DNA of 64,000 bases from Glandiceps talaboti. Taxonomy: Eukaryota > Hemichordata > Enteropneusta > Spengelidae. Below, piece by piece: positions 61,601-63,696 of the stretch. The translations under genes were made by a program, and so were the position numbers. Under the pieces are notes generated by a model that saw nothing but the letters and a program-made list of their open reading frames with translations, ran no database searches and had not been told where the DNA came from. The DNA lies in contig NC_135564.1 in NCBI RefSeq assembly GCF_964340395.1, forward strand, positions 492,001 to 556,000. The letters are read 5' to 3'. The number at the start of each line of letters is the position of its first letter. The first letter of the stretch is position 1.

Positions 61601-63567
61601 AAGATTATTATTATTTATATTATTTGCTTAATCAATACCTTCAATATTTTGCAGGGTCCAGCTGGTGAGAAGGGTGCCAAGGGTGAACGAGGTGTCAATG
61701 GTATTCCTGTAAGTAGCACTAGATATTAATTGTCATTTTGACCAATGTGTTTACAATCCTAAGATACTATGTATGATAAAGCAAGCTGCAAGACACCAAA
61801 AATGACTGGTAATTCAGATATGTTGACAGGAATGATATCAATGGAGAAGAAAATATGTGGTGCATATATTCAAACATTTGTTATTTTGGCATTGTATCGA
61901 GTTTGCTTGTTCATTACTTATGATAACATTAATCTCTTGTCCATGTATGTTAGCTTCACATTATTTCCATTTTAGATGAATGCCTATGTGCTAAAAGTTA
62001 GGGTAAGCCAAGATTAGTAAGCAAAGAAGTCGTCTATGGTCCATATTCAAAATTTCAAAATAGAATTCTCATATTTTGAGTCATCTTTACAGATAGAAAG
62101 AGAAAATTAATGCTGGAAAAATAAGTTTAAGTAATGGATATTTGGATGTTCCTTTAATCCTTTCATCTTTTGCAGGGTCCTTCTGGTAGAACTGGTCCTC
62201 TTGGTGTTCCCGGTGGCAAAGGTTTCACAGTAAGTTTTATTTTATAGTCGTGTTTTACTTGTATTTAGTTTTGCCAAATGGTATGTGAACATAGTTGTCA
62301 ATTTATGGAACTAACAGTGCATATTAAACATTCAACAAATATAAAACACAGAGTTTGATTTTTATCGTACTGTATCATATTAATTACTATGAGTGACCTA
62401 AGGGGCCTTGTCACCATGGGCAGTGGTGAAACCCTTAGGTCAAGAGTATGAAGGAAAATGTTGGGAATAATATAATTATGCCTCTTCTGAAAATAAATCG
62501 TGATTTTTGAATGTTTCATTATTTTGAGAACCACAGAAGCAGTGAGCTAGGTACAATTGATCATGACATAGAATCACCAGGGTATAAAACCCATATCTTT
62601 TGTTCTAACACCTTCAAATTGGCGTATTTGAAGTATATTCTCATATGGAAATGTTGTATTATTAGAAGGTGACTTGCCCTTCAAAATCAGTCAAACTCCT
62701 GAGTCATATACTCTATATGACAAAAGAAAACAAGAAATATACTTTTTTTGCATTGAGTGCTGTAACGGATTATTTAAAGGCAAATGACCCAATATACGAT
62801 GCTTTTATAGCAGAACACAGTTGTATGTATGTATCGCTAGGGTATCAACTTAGTAATCCAGTTGTTGTTTGTGTTACTCTAGGGTCCTAAAGGAGGCAAA
62901 GGAGATCTTGGTCCAGCTGGTCCTGAGGGTCCCAAGGTAAGCAATTGTTTAATGAAATTCATCAAACTCTAATGATCAATAGAAGAATGAAGACAGTTGC
63001 AGTTGTCTGACAAATAAAGGTTTCCATTATGTCATGATTAGATGTAAACAATGGAATCTCTGTAGTCCATGAACTGAAGTGACTGTTCTATGACAACTGT
63101 CATGATTAGATGTAAACAATGGAATCTCTGTAGTCCATGAACTGAAGTGACTGTTCTATGACAACTGTCATGATTAGATGTAAACAATGGAATCTCTGTA
63201 GTCCATGAACTGAAGTGACTGTTCTATGACAATGTATTATTTCAAAGTAAAAGACATACATGGGTATGCTATTACGATTCACAAGGTTCGTTGATCAGTT
63301 TGAAACCAAAAATATGGCAACTTAATTTACCTGTATTGTCAATGCTTGTAATAAGAAAGAATAGTTGTGTATACATTTGGACCCTTACAAGGATTACACA
63401 TCTTTATCCCCCATACATGTACAAAAAATGAAATATCTTCTTGACCTTTGTGTGTTTAGGGAGATTTGGGTCCAGAAGGTGAACCTGGTAAGAACGGTGA
63501 CCCCGGTATTCCTGGTGATGAAGGTCCAGTCGGTCCAAAAGGAGAACCCGGTAAAGATGGCAAAGAT
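7631..63567 (+). CDS. Fibrillar procollagen alpha chain with VWC and four SURF modules (whole gene model, 3' incomplete)
   Basis: This is the overall model, a join of the 50 exons listed below. Exon lengths sum to 4758 nt with no frame break. Exons 1-6 meet in phase 1, exon 7 (17 nt) converts phase 1 to phase 0, and every later exon is phase 0 and starts on a codon, usually Gly. Domain order by residue: signal peptide 1-30, VWC 32-90, SURF modules about 90-231, 231-373, 373-517 and 517-659, RGD linker 659-664, interrupted minor helix 665-743, non-helical segment 744-773, perfect Gly-X-Y from 774 to 1586. Such a chain is secreted, trimerises through a C-propeptide (not in the window) and assembles into extracellular fibrils. 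The VWC, minor helix, telopeptide and 54/45-nt exon pattern place it with the fibrillar collagens of the type I/II/III group. SURF modules are known to me from sea urchin 2-alpha and related chains. No stop or polyadenylation signal is reached. Exon calls come from reading frame and splice consensus only; no transcript was available. Confidence 0.93.
9731..9754. other. Small inverted repeat in intron 1
   Basis: TCACTGTAA, six bases, then TTACAGTGA: 9-bp perfect arms. A second, imperfect copy follows at about 9780-9815. Confidence 0.6.
10783..10930. repeat. Imperfect tandem repeat of about 75 bp in intron 1
   Basis: Blocks GGTTTAGAAACTGT, GTAAA.CTCC and CACAGAAAATCTTAGAATC recur two to three times with substitutions. 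Confidence 0.6.
11012..11041 (+). other. G-run cluster (G-quadruplex-like)
   Basis: Four or more G-runs of three to six bases with short spacers on the transcribed-RNA-like strand of intron 1. Further clusters are at 14071-14087 (G-rich) and 11714-11745 (C-rich). Confidence 0.6.
20693..20866 (+). CDS. Exon 2: von Willebrand factor C (VWC) module
   Basis: The exon lies between TCCACAG and CCAC|GTGAGT and is 174 nt, phase 1 to phase 1. Joining exon 1 makes the first codon GTA (V). The 58-residue module contains ten cysteines in VWC order: [19 protein letters not shown], then the diagnostic ECCTKC. It also has the usual aromatic start ([10 protein letters not shown]). In fibrillar procollagens this module sits at the start of the N-propeptide and can bind TGF-beta/BMP family ligands in some chains; that role is inference here. 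The following 2-kb intron holds no recognised feature until the MITE-like element before exon 3. Confidence 0.93.
22626..22800. mobile_element. MITE-like element, copy 1 (before SURF exon 1)
   Basis: Terminal inverted repeats of about 34 bp: left TAGACTATAAGATATGTCGT..CGCCCTCACA, right TGTGAGGGCG..CATACCTTATAGACTA. A second, internal inverted pair surrounds GTCTTGGTTACC / GGTAACCTAGAC. It is non-coding. It ends 110 bases before exon 3. Confidence 0.65.
22911..23333 (+). CDS. Exon 3: SURF module 1
   Basis: The exon lies between TGCTTTTTAG and AATG|GTGAGT and is 423 nt (141 codons), phase 1-1. The protein opens [10 protein letters not shown], has a tryptophan motif [10 protein letters not shown], then a basic loop (KSPKGKGKK), and ends with the four cysteines: C-SDTPYL-C and C-APLP-C. 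This four-cysteine layout, about 140 residues long and repeated in tandem between VWC and the minor helix, is the SURF arrangement of sea urchin 2-alpha procollagen. Function is not established; the module is extracellular and may stay on the fibril surface if the N-propeptide is retained. It is the most basic of the four modules. Confidence 0.88.
23391..23616. repeat. 40-bp minisatellite in intron 3
   Basis: About 5.5 copies of a unit built on GGGTAGAGAATGGGTAGAAA plus GTGACAGTGGGTTGGATACT. It starts about 58 bases after the donor of SURF exon 1. Confidence 0.93.
24117..24542 (+). CDS. Exon 4: SURF module 2
   Basis: The exon lies between TTGTTCAG and GTACAA|GTAAGT and is 426 nt (142 codons), phase 1-1. 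Landmarks shared with the other modules are [11 protein letters not shown] at the start, [26 protein letters not shown] and C-APVP-C. It has exactly four cysteines. The donor is followed within 15 bases by a long (GT)n microsatellite. The module is clearly paralogous to modules 1, 3 and 4 but strongly diverged from them, so the duplications are old. Confidence 0.88.
24555..25040. repeat. (GT)n microsatellite and degenerate GT-rich repeats in intron 4
   Basis: Nearly pure (GT)n from 24567 to about 24629, then a degenerate array of units such as GGTTGGGATAGGAGTTCA and GGGTTTGGGTTCAGTGTTGT to about 25040. It begins 12 bases after the exon 4 donor. Confidence 0.93.
25330..25761 (+). CDS. Exon 5: SURF module 3
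   Basis: The exon lies between TGTTTTCAG and CGAAG|GTAAGG and is 432 nt (144 codons), phase 1-1. It is the longest of the four modules. Landmarks are [38 protein letters not shown] and C-SEID-C. It is acidic overall, in contrast to module 1. It has four cysteines. The 800-base intron that follows (25762-26563) holds open frames in random sequence but no repeat or extra exon that I can support. Confidence 0.88.
26564..26989 (+). CDS. Exon 6: SURF module 4, with two extra cysteines
   Basis: The exon lies between TTGTTTTAG and CATGCC|GTGAGT and is 426 nt (142 codons), phase 1-1. Landmarks are [42 protein letters not shown] and C-VPLP-C. Besides the four family cysteines there is one after the tryptophan motif (LKCY) and one directly after the second family cysteine (YFCCEL), making six. 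It is very acidic. It is the last SURF module before the RGD linker. Confidence 0.88.
27300..27697. repeat. 22-bp minisatellite with self-complementary unit (intron 6)
   Basis: About 17 units of the type GTGAAGTGTTGTACCTCACAAA with variants (GCACCTCAC, AATTCCACCTCAC). GTGAAGTG and CACCTCAC within each unit are near reverse complements. Confidence 0.9.
28053..28069 (+). CDS. Exon 7: 17-nt microexon giving an RGD motif
   Basis: The exon is GAGGAAGAGGTGATGTA, between TGAAACAG and GTAAGT. Joined to the last C of exon 6 it reads CGA GGA AGA GGT GAT GTA, that is R-G-R-G-D-V. The length 17 turns phase 1 into the phase 0 used by all later collagen exons, and no other candidate between 26990 and 32850 does this. 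Vertebrate type I collagen has comparable tiny exons (35 and 36 nt) in this place. The call rests on consensus splice sites and the phase argument; RNA evidence would settle it. Confidence 0.78.
28818..28841 (+). CDS. Exon 8: 24-nt linker exon (proline-rich)
   Basis: The exon lies between ATTCCAG and CCT|GTAAGT and encodes D-P-P-P-S-T-V-P in phase 0. It continues the frame from exon 7 and ends just before the first Gly of the minor helix. The next intron (28842-32850) contains the large acceptor-like repeat array and a (CA)n tract. Confidence 0.75.
28910..30705 (+). repeat. Pyrimidine-rich tandem array with acceptor-like TTTACAG units (intron 8)
   Basis: The array contains several related unit types: about 35 bp (CCCCTCCCACATAACTCTAC..TTTACAG), 37 bp (CTCCCAATAAATTTATACCC) and, from about 29740, 42-45 bp (CTCTTTTTCTCCACAT..CCCCTCTAATTTACAG). 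Dozens of copies end in a polypyrimidine tract plus TTTACAG. The 42-bp units are open on the minus strand and give a spurious Cys-rich open frame. Confidence 0.93.
32420..32505. repeat. (CA)n microsatellite (intron 8)
   Basis: About 43 CA units with three interruptions. Confidence 0.97.
32851..32880 (+). CDS. Exon 9: minor triple helix, part 1
   Basis: This 30-nt exon lies between ACAACAG and GGA|GTAAGT and encodes [10 protein letters not shown]. It ends on a Gly codon, so the triplet is completed by exon 10. It belongs to the short N-propeptide helix. Confidence 0.88.
32974..33113. repeat. 32-bp tandem repeat (intron 9)
   Basis: Four to five copies of AAAATGTGACCCTCCCCCAA plus TTCCATCATGAT. 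It lies about 95 bases after the exon 9 donor. Confidence 0.9.
33520..33563. repeat. Telomere-like CCTAA repeat patch
   Basis: A short run of CCCTAA/CCTTAA-like units (TTAACCCTAACCCTGACCCT). It is too short and degenerate to be a telomere, and probably a decayed microsatellite. Confidence 0.6.
33927..34055. repeat. 39-bp tandem repeat carrying CCAATCAG (intron 9)
   Basis: Three full copies of CAACCAATCAGCATCACTGC plus TATGATATTCTTTGTTATA and a partial fourth. Further ACCAATCAG occurs just upstream near 33890. Each unit contains a CCAAT-box core. Confidence 0.93.
34176..34226 (+). CDS. Exon 10: minor triple helix, part 2, with interruptions
   Basis: This 51-nt exon lies between TTTCCACAG and ACA|GTAAGT and encodes [17 protein letters not shown]. 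With the preceding Gly it reads [21 protein letters not shown], so the Gly-X-Y register is broken twice (four- and five-residue steps). Breaks like this occur in N-propeptide minor helices but not in the major helix. Confidence 0.88.
34663..34716 (+). CDS. Exon 11: minor triple helix, part 3
   Basis: This 54-nt exon lies between ATTTTCAG and AGG|GTAAGT and encodes [18 protein letters not shown], six perfect triplets. The following intron (34717-35556) holds one arm of a dispersed repeat at about 35262-35518. Confidence 0.92.
35262..35518. repeat. Dispersed repeat, copy 1 (intron 11)
   Basis: About 255 bp homologous to 45760-46008. Shared blocks include CATCAAAATTTTGG, TGTGATATTGCC, TGTGTTATTAATTTTATTAC, AAATTGTACTTG and TTTGTAGGAG.TCAAGTGT. 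It ends 39 bases before exon 12. Confidence 0.85.
35557..35634 (+). CDS. Exon 12: end of the minor triple helix
   Basis: This 78-nt exon lies between TTTTGTAG and GCA|GTATGT. It encodes [13 protein letters not shown], then PPGPPGPPG, then AAGA. The stabilising run GPPGPPGPP followed by a small non-helical peptide is exactly how vertebrate type I and II minor helices end. The donor GTATGT differs from the usual GTAAGT of this gene. A 53-bp tandem repeat lies in the next intron. Confidence 0.92.
35728..35928. repeat. 53-bp tandem repeat (intron 12)
   Basis: About four copies built on CATCGGTCAGGGCTTATCAG, CCTGCCCTAGCTAATATTAG and ACCATAGTGACGT. AGGGC and GCCCT within each unit are complementary. 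Confidence 0.92.
36021..36110 (+). CDS. Exon 13: N-proteinase site region and N-telopeptide (alternative start 36018)
   Basis: The acceptor is TTAGCAG, a tandem NAGNAG site. Using the second AG starts the exon at 36021 ([12 protein letters not shown]...); using the first starts it at 36018 and adds CAG (Gln). The exon then encodes [12 protein letters not shown] and AQVVQP before CCA|GTAAGT. With Gln the junction reads GAAGA-QFSGG, an Ala-Gln bond like those cut by procollagen N-proteinases (ADAMTS2/3/14 family). The lysine in SSEKG is placed like the cross-linking telopeptide lysine of type I collagen (DEKS). The length is 90 or 93 nt. Confidence 0.82.
36127..36740. repeat. (GT)n microsatellite and degenerate GT/GGGT repeats (intron 13)
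   Basis: Pure (GT)n from 36127 to 36207 begins 16 bases after the exon 13 donor. Degenerate GTGGGTG/GATAGGGTAG repeats continue to about 36740. Confidence 0.96.
36834..36878 (+). CDS. Exon 14: start of the major triple helix (45 nt)
   Basis: Encodes [16 protein letters not shown] 45-nt exon opening the major helix right after the telopeptide exon corresponds to exon 7 of human COL1A1. Splice sites are CTCGTAG and AGG|GTAAGT. Confidence 0.92.
37430..37483 (+). CDS. Exon 15: major helix (54 nt)
   Basis: Encodes [18 protein letters not shown]. Splice sites are AATTCAG and ATC|GTAAGT. The next intron contains a SINE-like copy at about 37520-37905. Confidence 0.92.
37520..37905 (+). mobile_element. 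SINE-like dispersed repeat, family 2, copy B (intron 15)
   Basis: This is homologous to the copy at 70-415. Its 5' end TGGCATGGTGG resembles a tRNA A box and ATCCGAACCTC a B box. The 3' end contains AGTTGAGGAAGTGTAAAGGG, a partly duplicated CCATGCCAAGRGTAATATTTGTG block, and ends near GCACTATATAAC. It lies in the sense orientation within the collagen intron. Confidence 0.62.
38128..38181 (+). CDS. Exon 16: major helix (54 nt)
   Basis: Encodes [18 protein letters not shown]. Splice sites are TTTTGTAG and GAT|GTAAGT. It is followed by a short 288-nt intron. Confidence 0.92.
38470..38577 (+). CDS. Exon 17: major helix (108 nt) with KGHR cross-link motif
   Basis: Encodes 12 triplets starting [16 protein letters not shown] and ending [12 protein letters not shown]. 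The KGHR at the exon end matches the conserved helix lysine near position 87 of vertebrate type I-III chains (GMKGHR in alpha1(I)), the partner of the C-telopeptide aldehyde in lysyl-oxidase cross-linking. Splice sites are CAATTAG and AGG|GTAAGT. Confidence 0.93.
39236..39289 (+). CDS. Exon 18: major helix (54 nt)
   Basis: Encodes [18 protein letters not shown]. Splice sites are TTCTTAG and AGG|GTGAGT. The preceding 658-base intron holds nothing recognised. Confidence 0.92.
39778..39822 (+). CDS. Exon 19: major helix (45 nt)
   Basis: Encodes [15 protein letters not shown]. Splice sites are GTTAACAG and CCA|GTATGT. The next intron (39823-42220) is mostly the 37-bp minisatellite plus a purine-rich tract. 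Confidence 0.92.
39853..41706. repeat. 37-bp minisatellite, about 50 copies (intron 19)
   Basis: The unit is ATACAACTACAGTAGATGGC plus CATCATGACCTCATAGC. Variants occur at a few positions (GCATACA, GAATACA or GCGTACA; CCTC or CATC). The unit contains two overlapping-neighbour inverted repeats, CTAC-A-GTAG and GATGGCCATC. It fills most of the 2.4-kb intron between exons 19 and 20. Confidence 0.97.
41755..42018. repeat. Purine-rich (GA/GGAAA) tract (intron 19)
   Basis: About 260 bases almost entirely A and G with occasional T, built on GGGATTTGGAAAAAGAGAGG variants. It directly follows the 37-bp array. Confidence 0.9.
42221..42274 (+). CDS. Exon 20: major helix (54 nt)
   Basis: Encodes [18 protein letters not shown]. 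Splice sites are TTGACAG and GCA|GTGAGT. The following 579-base intron has no recognised feature. Confidence 0.92.
42854..42898 (+). CDS. Exon 21: major helix (45 nt)
   Basis: Encodes [15 protein letters not shown]. Splice sites are TTTTATAG and CCA|GTAAGT. The next intron (42899-43580) is unique sequence with a C-rich stretch at about 43310-43346. Confidence 0.92.
43581..43733 (+). CDS. Exon 22: major helix (153 nt)
   Basis: Encodes 17 perfect triplets, starting [19 protein letters not shown] and ending [12 protein letters not shown]. The length equals 54 + 99, and the position is that of two separate vertebrate exons, so an intron is absent here. Splice sites are TTTCCAG and AGA|GTAAGT. 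A 43-bp duplicated sequence lies in the next intron. Confidence 0.93.
43899..43984. repeat. 43-bp direct duplication (intron 22)
   Basis: AAGAGAAACGACACAGTCAC..GATATGCTGTGTTTT occurs twice head to tail without mismatch. Confidence 0.95.
44143..44187 (+). CDS. Exon 23: major helix (45 nt)
   Basis: Encodes [15 protein letters not shown]. Splice sites are TATTTGTAG and AGT|GTAAGT. The 596-base intron that follows is unique AT-rich sequence. Confidence 0.92.
44784..44837 (+). CDS. Exon 24: major helix (54 nt)
   Basis: Encodes [18 protein letters not shown]. Splice sites are CATTACAG and CCT|GTAAGT. With exon 25 it covers the span of one 99-nt vertebrate exon. A 57-60-bp triplicated repeat lies in the next intron. 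Confidence 0.92.
45029..45205. repeat. About 57-bp triplicated repeat (intron 24)
   Basis: Three copies around ATCAATGAGAGATACTGACT..CTCCATACAAAGACATCATG, one with an 8-base deletion. Confidence 0.9.
45431..45475 (+). CDS. Exon 25: major helix (45 nt)
   Basis: Encodes [15 protein letters not shown]. Splice sites are CTTTTAG and TCT|GTGAGT. The next intron carries a (TTTA)n tract and a fold-back repeat. Confidence 0.92.
45502..45545. repeat. (TTTA)n tetranucleotide repeat (intron 25)
   Basis: About ten TTTA units starting 26 bases after the exon 25 donor. Confidence 0.95.
45677..46008. repeat. Dispersed repeat, copy 2, with fold-back arms (intron 25)
   Basis: 45760-46008 matches copy 1. In addition, 45677-45741 is an inverted copy of 45752-45825: GGGCAGTATCACAATTTAGT on the left pairs with ACTAAATTGTGATATTGCCC on the right, so this copy can fold into a long hairpin. 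Confidence 0.8.
46469..46522 (+). CDS. Exon 26: major helix (54 nt)
   Basis: Encodes [18 protein letters not shown]. Splice sites are TGTTACAG and ACA|GTAAGT. Confidence 0.92.
46860..46913 (+). CDS. Exon 27: major helix (54 nt)
   Basis: Encodes [18 protein letters not shown]. Splice sites are CCAATAG and AGA|GTAAGT. The next intron is dominated by a TG/TATG microsatellite. Confidence 0.92.
47012..47380. repeat. TG / TATG microsatellite (intron 27)
   Basis: Mixed (GT)n and (TATG)n over about 370 bases. It is open in all frames of both strands and therefore yields several spurious Cys-Val or His-Thr open frames. Confidence 0.97.
47469..47522 (+). CDS. Exon 28: major helix (54 nt), contains RGD
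   Basis: Encodes [18 protein letters not shown]. The GDRGDP holds an RGD inside the triple helix, where it is usually cryptic until the collagen is denatured. Splice sites are ATTTTCAG and CCA|GTAAGT. Confidence 0.92.
47976..48029 (+). CDS. Exon 29: major helix (54 nt)
   Basis: Encodes [18 protein letters not shown]. The acceptor is CATGTAG and the donor is AAG|GTAGGG, weaker than the gene's usual GTAAGT. A 1.57-kb intron follows, with a 54-bp tandem repeat and a GACT-type repeat. Confidence 0.9.
48887..49102. repeat. 54-bp tandem repeat (intron 29)
   Basis: Four copies of ACTTGAAAGTGGTATGCAGT, TTTACACACAAACTGAACTG and TGTGTACTGACAAC. A period divisible by three leaves both strands open. 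ACACA and TGTGT within the unit are complementary. It has no resemblance to collagen codons. Confidence 0.95.
49260..49458. repeat. (GACT)n degenerate tetranucleotide repeat (intron 29)
   Basis: Runs of CTGACTGACTGA interrupted by diverged segments; the purest run is 49419-49458. Confidence 0.93.
49597..49650 (+). CDS. Exon 30: major helix (54 nt)
   Basis: Encodes [18 protein letters not shown]. Splice sites are CTTGTAG and GCT|GTAAGT. It is separated from exon 31 by only 58 nt. Confidence 0.92.
49709..49762 (+). CDS. Exon 31: major helix (54 nt)
   Basis: Encodes [18 protein letters not shown]. Splice sites are ATTTGTAG and GGT|GTAAGT. The following 811-base intron holds an (AAG)n tract. 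Confidence 0.92.
50203..50235. repeat. (AAG)n trinucleotide repeat (intron 31)
   Basis: About ten perfect GAA/AAG units. Confidence 0.95.
50574..50618 (+). CDS. Exon 32: major helix (45 nt)
   Basis: Encodes [15 protein letters not shown]. Splice sites are GATTAG and AGA|GTGAGT. The 583-base intron that follows is unique sequence with nothing recognised. Confidence 0.92.
51202..51255 (+). CDS. Exon 33: major helix (54 nt)
   Basis: Encodes [18 protein letters not shown]. Splice sites are TTTGCAG and GCA|GTATGT. An AT-rich 21-23-bp tandem repeat follows in the intron. Confidence 0.92.
51330..51765. repeat. AT-rich 21-23-bp tandem repeat (intron 33)
   Basis: About 18 units of the type AATGTAACAAAATATAGTGT with variants (ATCTAATACAACAAAAC). 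Confidence 0.93.
52308..52352 (+). CDS. Exon 34: major helix (45 nt)
   Basis: Encodes [15 protein letters not shown]. Splice sites are GATTTCAG and CCC|GTAAGT. The 499-base intron that follows has no recognised feature. Confidence 0.92.
52852..52905 (+). CDS. Exon 35: major helix (54 nt)
   Basis: Encodes [18 protein letters not shown]. Splice sites are ACATGTAG and ATT|GTAAGT. The 344-base intron that follows has no recognised feature. Confidence 0.92.
53250..53303 (+). CDS. Exon 36: major helix (54 nt)
   Basis: Encodes [18 protein letters not shown]. Splice sites are GTAAACAG and AGA|GTAAGT. It ends at helix nucleotide 1332, the last boundary shared with the vertebrate exon map before the register shift. 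The 406-base intron that follows is unremarkable. Confidence 0.92.
53710..53916 (+). CDS. Exon 37: major helix (207 nt), longest helix exon, contains GAPGER
   Basis: Encodes 23 perfect triplets, starting [18 protein letters not shown] and ending [12 protein letters not shown]. Residues GAPGER (53764-53781) would be GAOGER after prolyl hydroxylation, a known class of collagen-binding integrin site in type III collagen. The length (54+54+99) means several vertebrate-type introns are absent here. Splice sites are CTGTTAG and AGG|GTAAGT. Confidence 0.93.
54277..54375 (+). CDS. Exon 38: major helix (99 nt)
   Basis: Encodes 11 triplets, starting [16 protein letters not shown] and ending GPAGDDGKK. 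The acceptor is GACTCAG and the donor AAG|GTCAGT. It is separated from exon 39 by an intron of only 68 nt. Confidence 0.92.
54444..54542 (+). CDS. Exon 39: major helix (99 nt) with microsatellite at its donor
   Basis: Encodes 11 triplets, starting [16 protein letters not shown] and ending GRPGDEGRK. It contains a second helical RGD (GDRGDP). The donor AAG|GTTTGC is unusual; its second base begins five TTTGC repeats (54544-54568). No other GT nearby keeps Gly-X-Y. A 2.5-kb intron follows. Confidence 0.88.
54544..54568 (+). repeat. (TTTGC)5 pentanucleotide at the exon 39 donor
   Basis: Five perfect units begin at the T of the donor GT of exon 39, so the splice site is part of the microsatellite. 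Confidence 0.95.
54569..57048 (+). other. Large intron 39 (rest), mostly unique and GT-rich sequence
   Basis: Contains a TAG trinucleotide run near 55024-55041, a (GT)n/G-run region at 55652-55995, a CAAA repeat near 56795-56815 and the 34-37-bp repeat before exon 40. No in-frame Gly-X-Y exon was found, and the exon map does not require one. Confidence 0.7.
56904..57040 (+). repeat. 34-37-bp tandem repeat abutting the exon 40 acceptor
   Basis: Four copies of ATGGAGTTGTGTCCATCTTG plus TAACTATTTGTTGT. The last copy runs into the acceptor, eight bases before exon 40. Each copy carries GTAACTA, a possible branch-point sequence. Confidence 0.93.
57049..57102 (+). CDS. Exon 40: major helix (54 nt)
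   Basis: Encodes [18 protein letters not shown]. The acceptor CATAACAG abuts a 34-37-bp tandem repeat; the donor is ATG|GTAAGA. Confidence 0.92.
57379..57432 (+). CDS. Exon 41: major helix (54 nt)
   Basis: Encodes [18 protein letters not shown]. Splice sites are TTCTACAG and TCA|GTAAGT. The next intron begins with a 27-bp repeat that contains acceptor-like TTGTTGCAG. Confidence 0.92.
57463..57605 (+). repeat. 27-bp tandem repeat after exon 41
   Basis: About five copies of TTGTTGCAGCTTTGGTCTGA plus GTAGATG. Each has an acceptor-like TTGTTGCAG. Confidence 0.93.
57997..58098. mobile_element. MITE-like element, copy 2 (intron 41)
   Basis: Shares the ends of copy 1: left GACTGTAAGATACGTCGTG, right TGATGTGTGAGGGCG..GGCATACCTTACAGACTA. 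It is shorter (about 100 bp) and lacks the internal hairpin. Confidence 0.6.
58292..58345 (+). CDS. Exon 42: major helix (54 nt)
   Basis: Encodes [18 protein letters not shown]. Splice sites are CCAATAG and CCA|GTAAGT. Confidence 0.92.
58497..58633. repeat. (TTGG)n / (ATTG)n tetranucleotide repeat (intron 42)
   Basis: TTGGTTGG-type units, then about 17 perfect TTGA units from about 58559 to 58625. Confidence 0.95.
58763..59033. repeat. 45-bp tandem repeat (intron 42)
   Basis: Six copies of GATTTAGTTGAATCATTGCT, AGTTATAAATACTTGTACAT and GTTAT, almost identical. A period divisible by three leaves a spurious open frame. Confidence 0.96.
59253..59360 (+). CDS. Exon 43: major helix (108 nt)
   Basis: Encodes 12 triplets, starting [19 protein letters not shown] and ending GPRGSRGET. 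Splice sites are ATCTACAG and ACA|GTAAGC. Confidence 0.93.
59403..59660. repeat. About 73-bp repeat, 2.5 copies (intron 43)
   Basis: Blocks ATCAGATCTAGTTGGCTAAC, GTAGGGGTTTGA and GTGTAGCATACAGACTGTAC recur; the third copy is interrupted. Confidence 0.88.
59880..59933 (+). CDS. Exon 44: major helix (54 nt)
   Basis: Encodes [18 protein letters not shown]. The acceptor is TTTACAG and the donor CAG|GTAACC. The 538-base intron that follows has no recognised feature. Confidence 0.92.
60472..60525 (+). CDS. Exon 45: major helix (54 nt)
   Basis: Encodes [18 protein letters not shown]. Splice sites are TTGCTAG and AAG|GTGAGT. The 415-base intron that follows is AT-rich with nothing recognised. Confidence 0.92.
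60941..60994 (+). CDS. Exon 46: major helix (54 nt)
   Basis: Encodes [18 protein letters not shown]. Splice sites are CATTACAG and GCG|GTAAGT. The next intron contains a tRNA-type SINE. Confidence 0.92.
61191..61617 (+). mobile_element. tRNA-type SINE, family 1, with internal expansion (intron 46)
   Basis: A-box-like TGGCCAAGCTGTTAGC occurs twice (61201-61216 and 61240-61255), followed by a B-box-like CGGTTTGAACCTG, a body and an AATAAAGATTATTATTATT tail. Inside, a 43-bp segment around TTTGACCCTGCCAAACAAGG is tandemly repeated four times (about 61336-61510). It lies in the sense orientation, about 40 bases from the acceptor of exon 47. Confidence 0.78.
61655..61708 (+). CDS. Exon 47: major helix (54 nt)
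   Basis: Encodes [18 protein letters not shown]. Splice sites are TTTTGCAG and CCT|GTAAGT. The acceptor lies only about 40 bases after the tail of the SINE. The 467-base intron that follows has nothing recognised. Confidence 0.92.
62176..62229 (+). CDS. Exon 48: major helix (54 nt)
   Basis: Encodes [18 protein letters not shown]. Splice sites are TTTTGCAG and ACA|GTAAGT. The 653-base intron that follows has nothing recognised. Confidence 0.92.
62883..62936 (+). CDS. Exon 49: major helix (54 nt)
   Basis: Encodes [18 protein letters not shown]. Splice sites are ACTCTAG and AAG|GTAAGC. A 68-bp tandem triplication follows in the intron. Confidence 0.92.
63032..63232. repeat. 68-bp tandem triplication (intron 49)
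   Basis: Three copies around TCATGATTAGATGTAAACAA..TGTAGTCCATGAACTGAAGT, nearly identical. Confidence 0.94.
63460..63567 (+). CDS. Exon 50: major helix (108 nt), last exon in the window
   Basis: Encodes 12 triplets, starting [16 protein letters not shown] and ending GEPGKDGKD. Splice sites are GTGTTTAG and GAT|GTAAGT, so the gene continues beyond the right edge. By comparison with a 1014-residue vertebrate helix, about 200 helix residues and the C-propeptide are missing. The sequence after it (63568-64000) has two poly-G runs and no further exon. Confidence 0.93.
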
Positions 63568-63603
63568 GTAAGTAAACATTAATTTAGATTCTTAGGAATG
63601 AAT

Positions 63604-63696
63604 GGGGGGGGGGGGGGGGGGTATGCTTAATAAATAGAGGCCCTCATATAGTGGCTGTTACATTCAATGAGTTGAGGAGGTGGGGGGGGGGGGGGG
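63604..63696. repeat. Two poly-G runs (intron 50)
   Basis: Eighteen G at 63604-63621 and fifteen G at 63682-63696. Such runs are prone to sequencing or assembly length errors. Confidence 0.9.
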
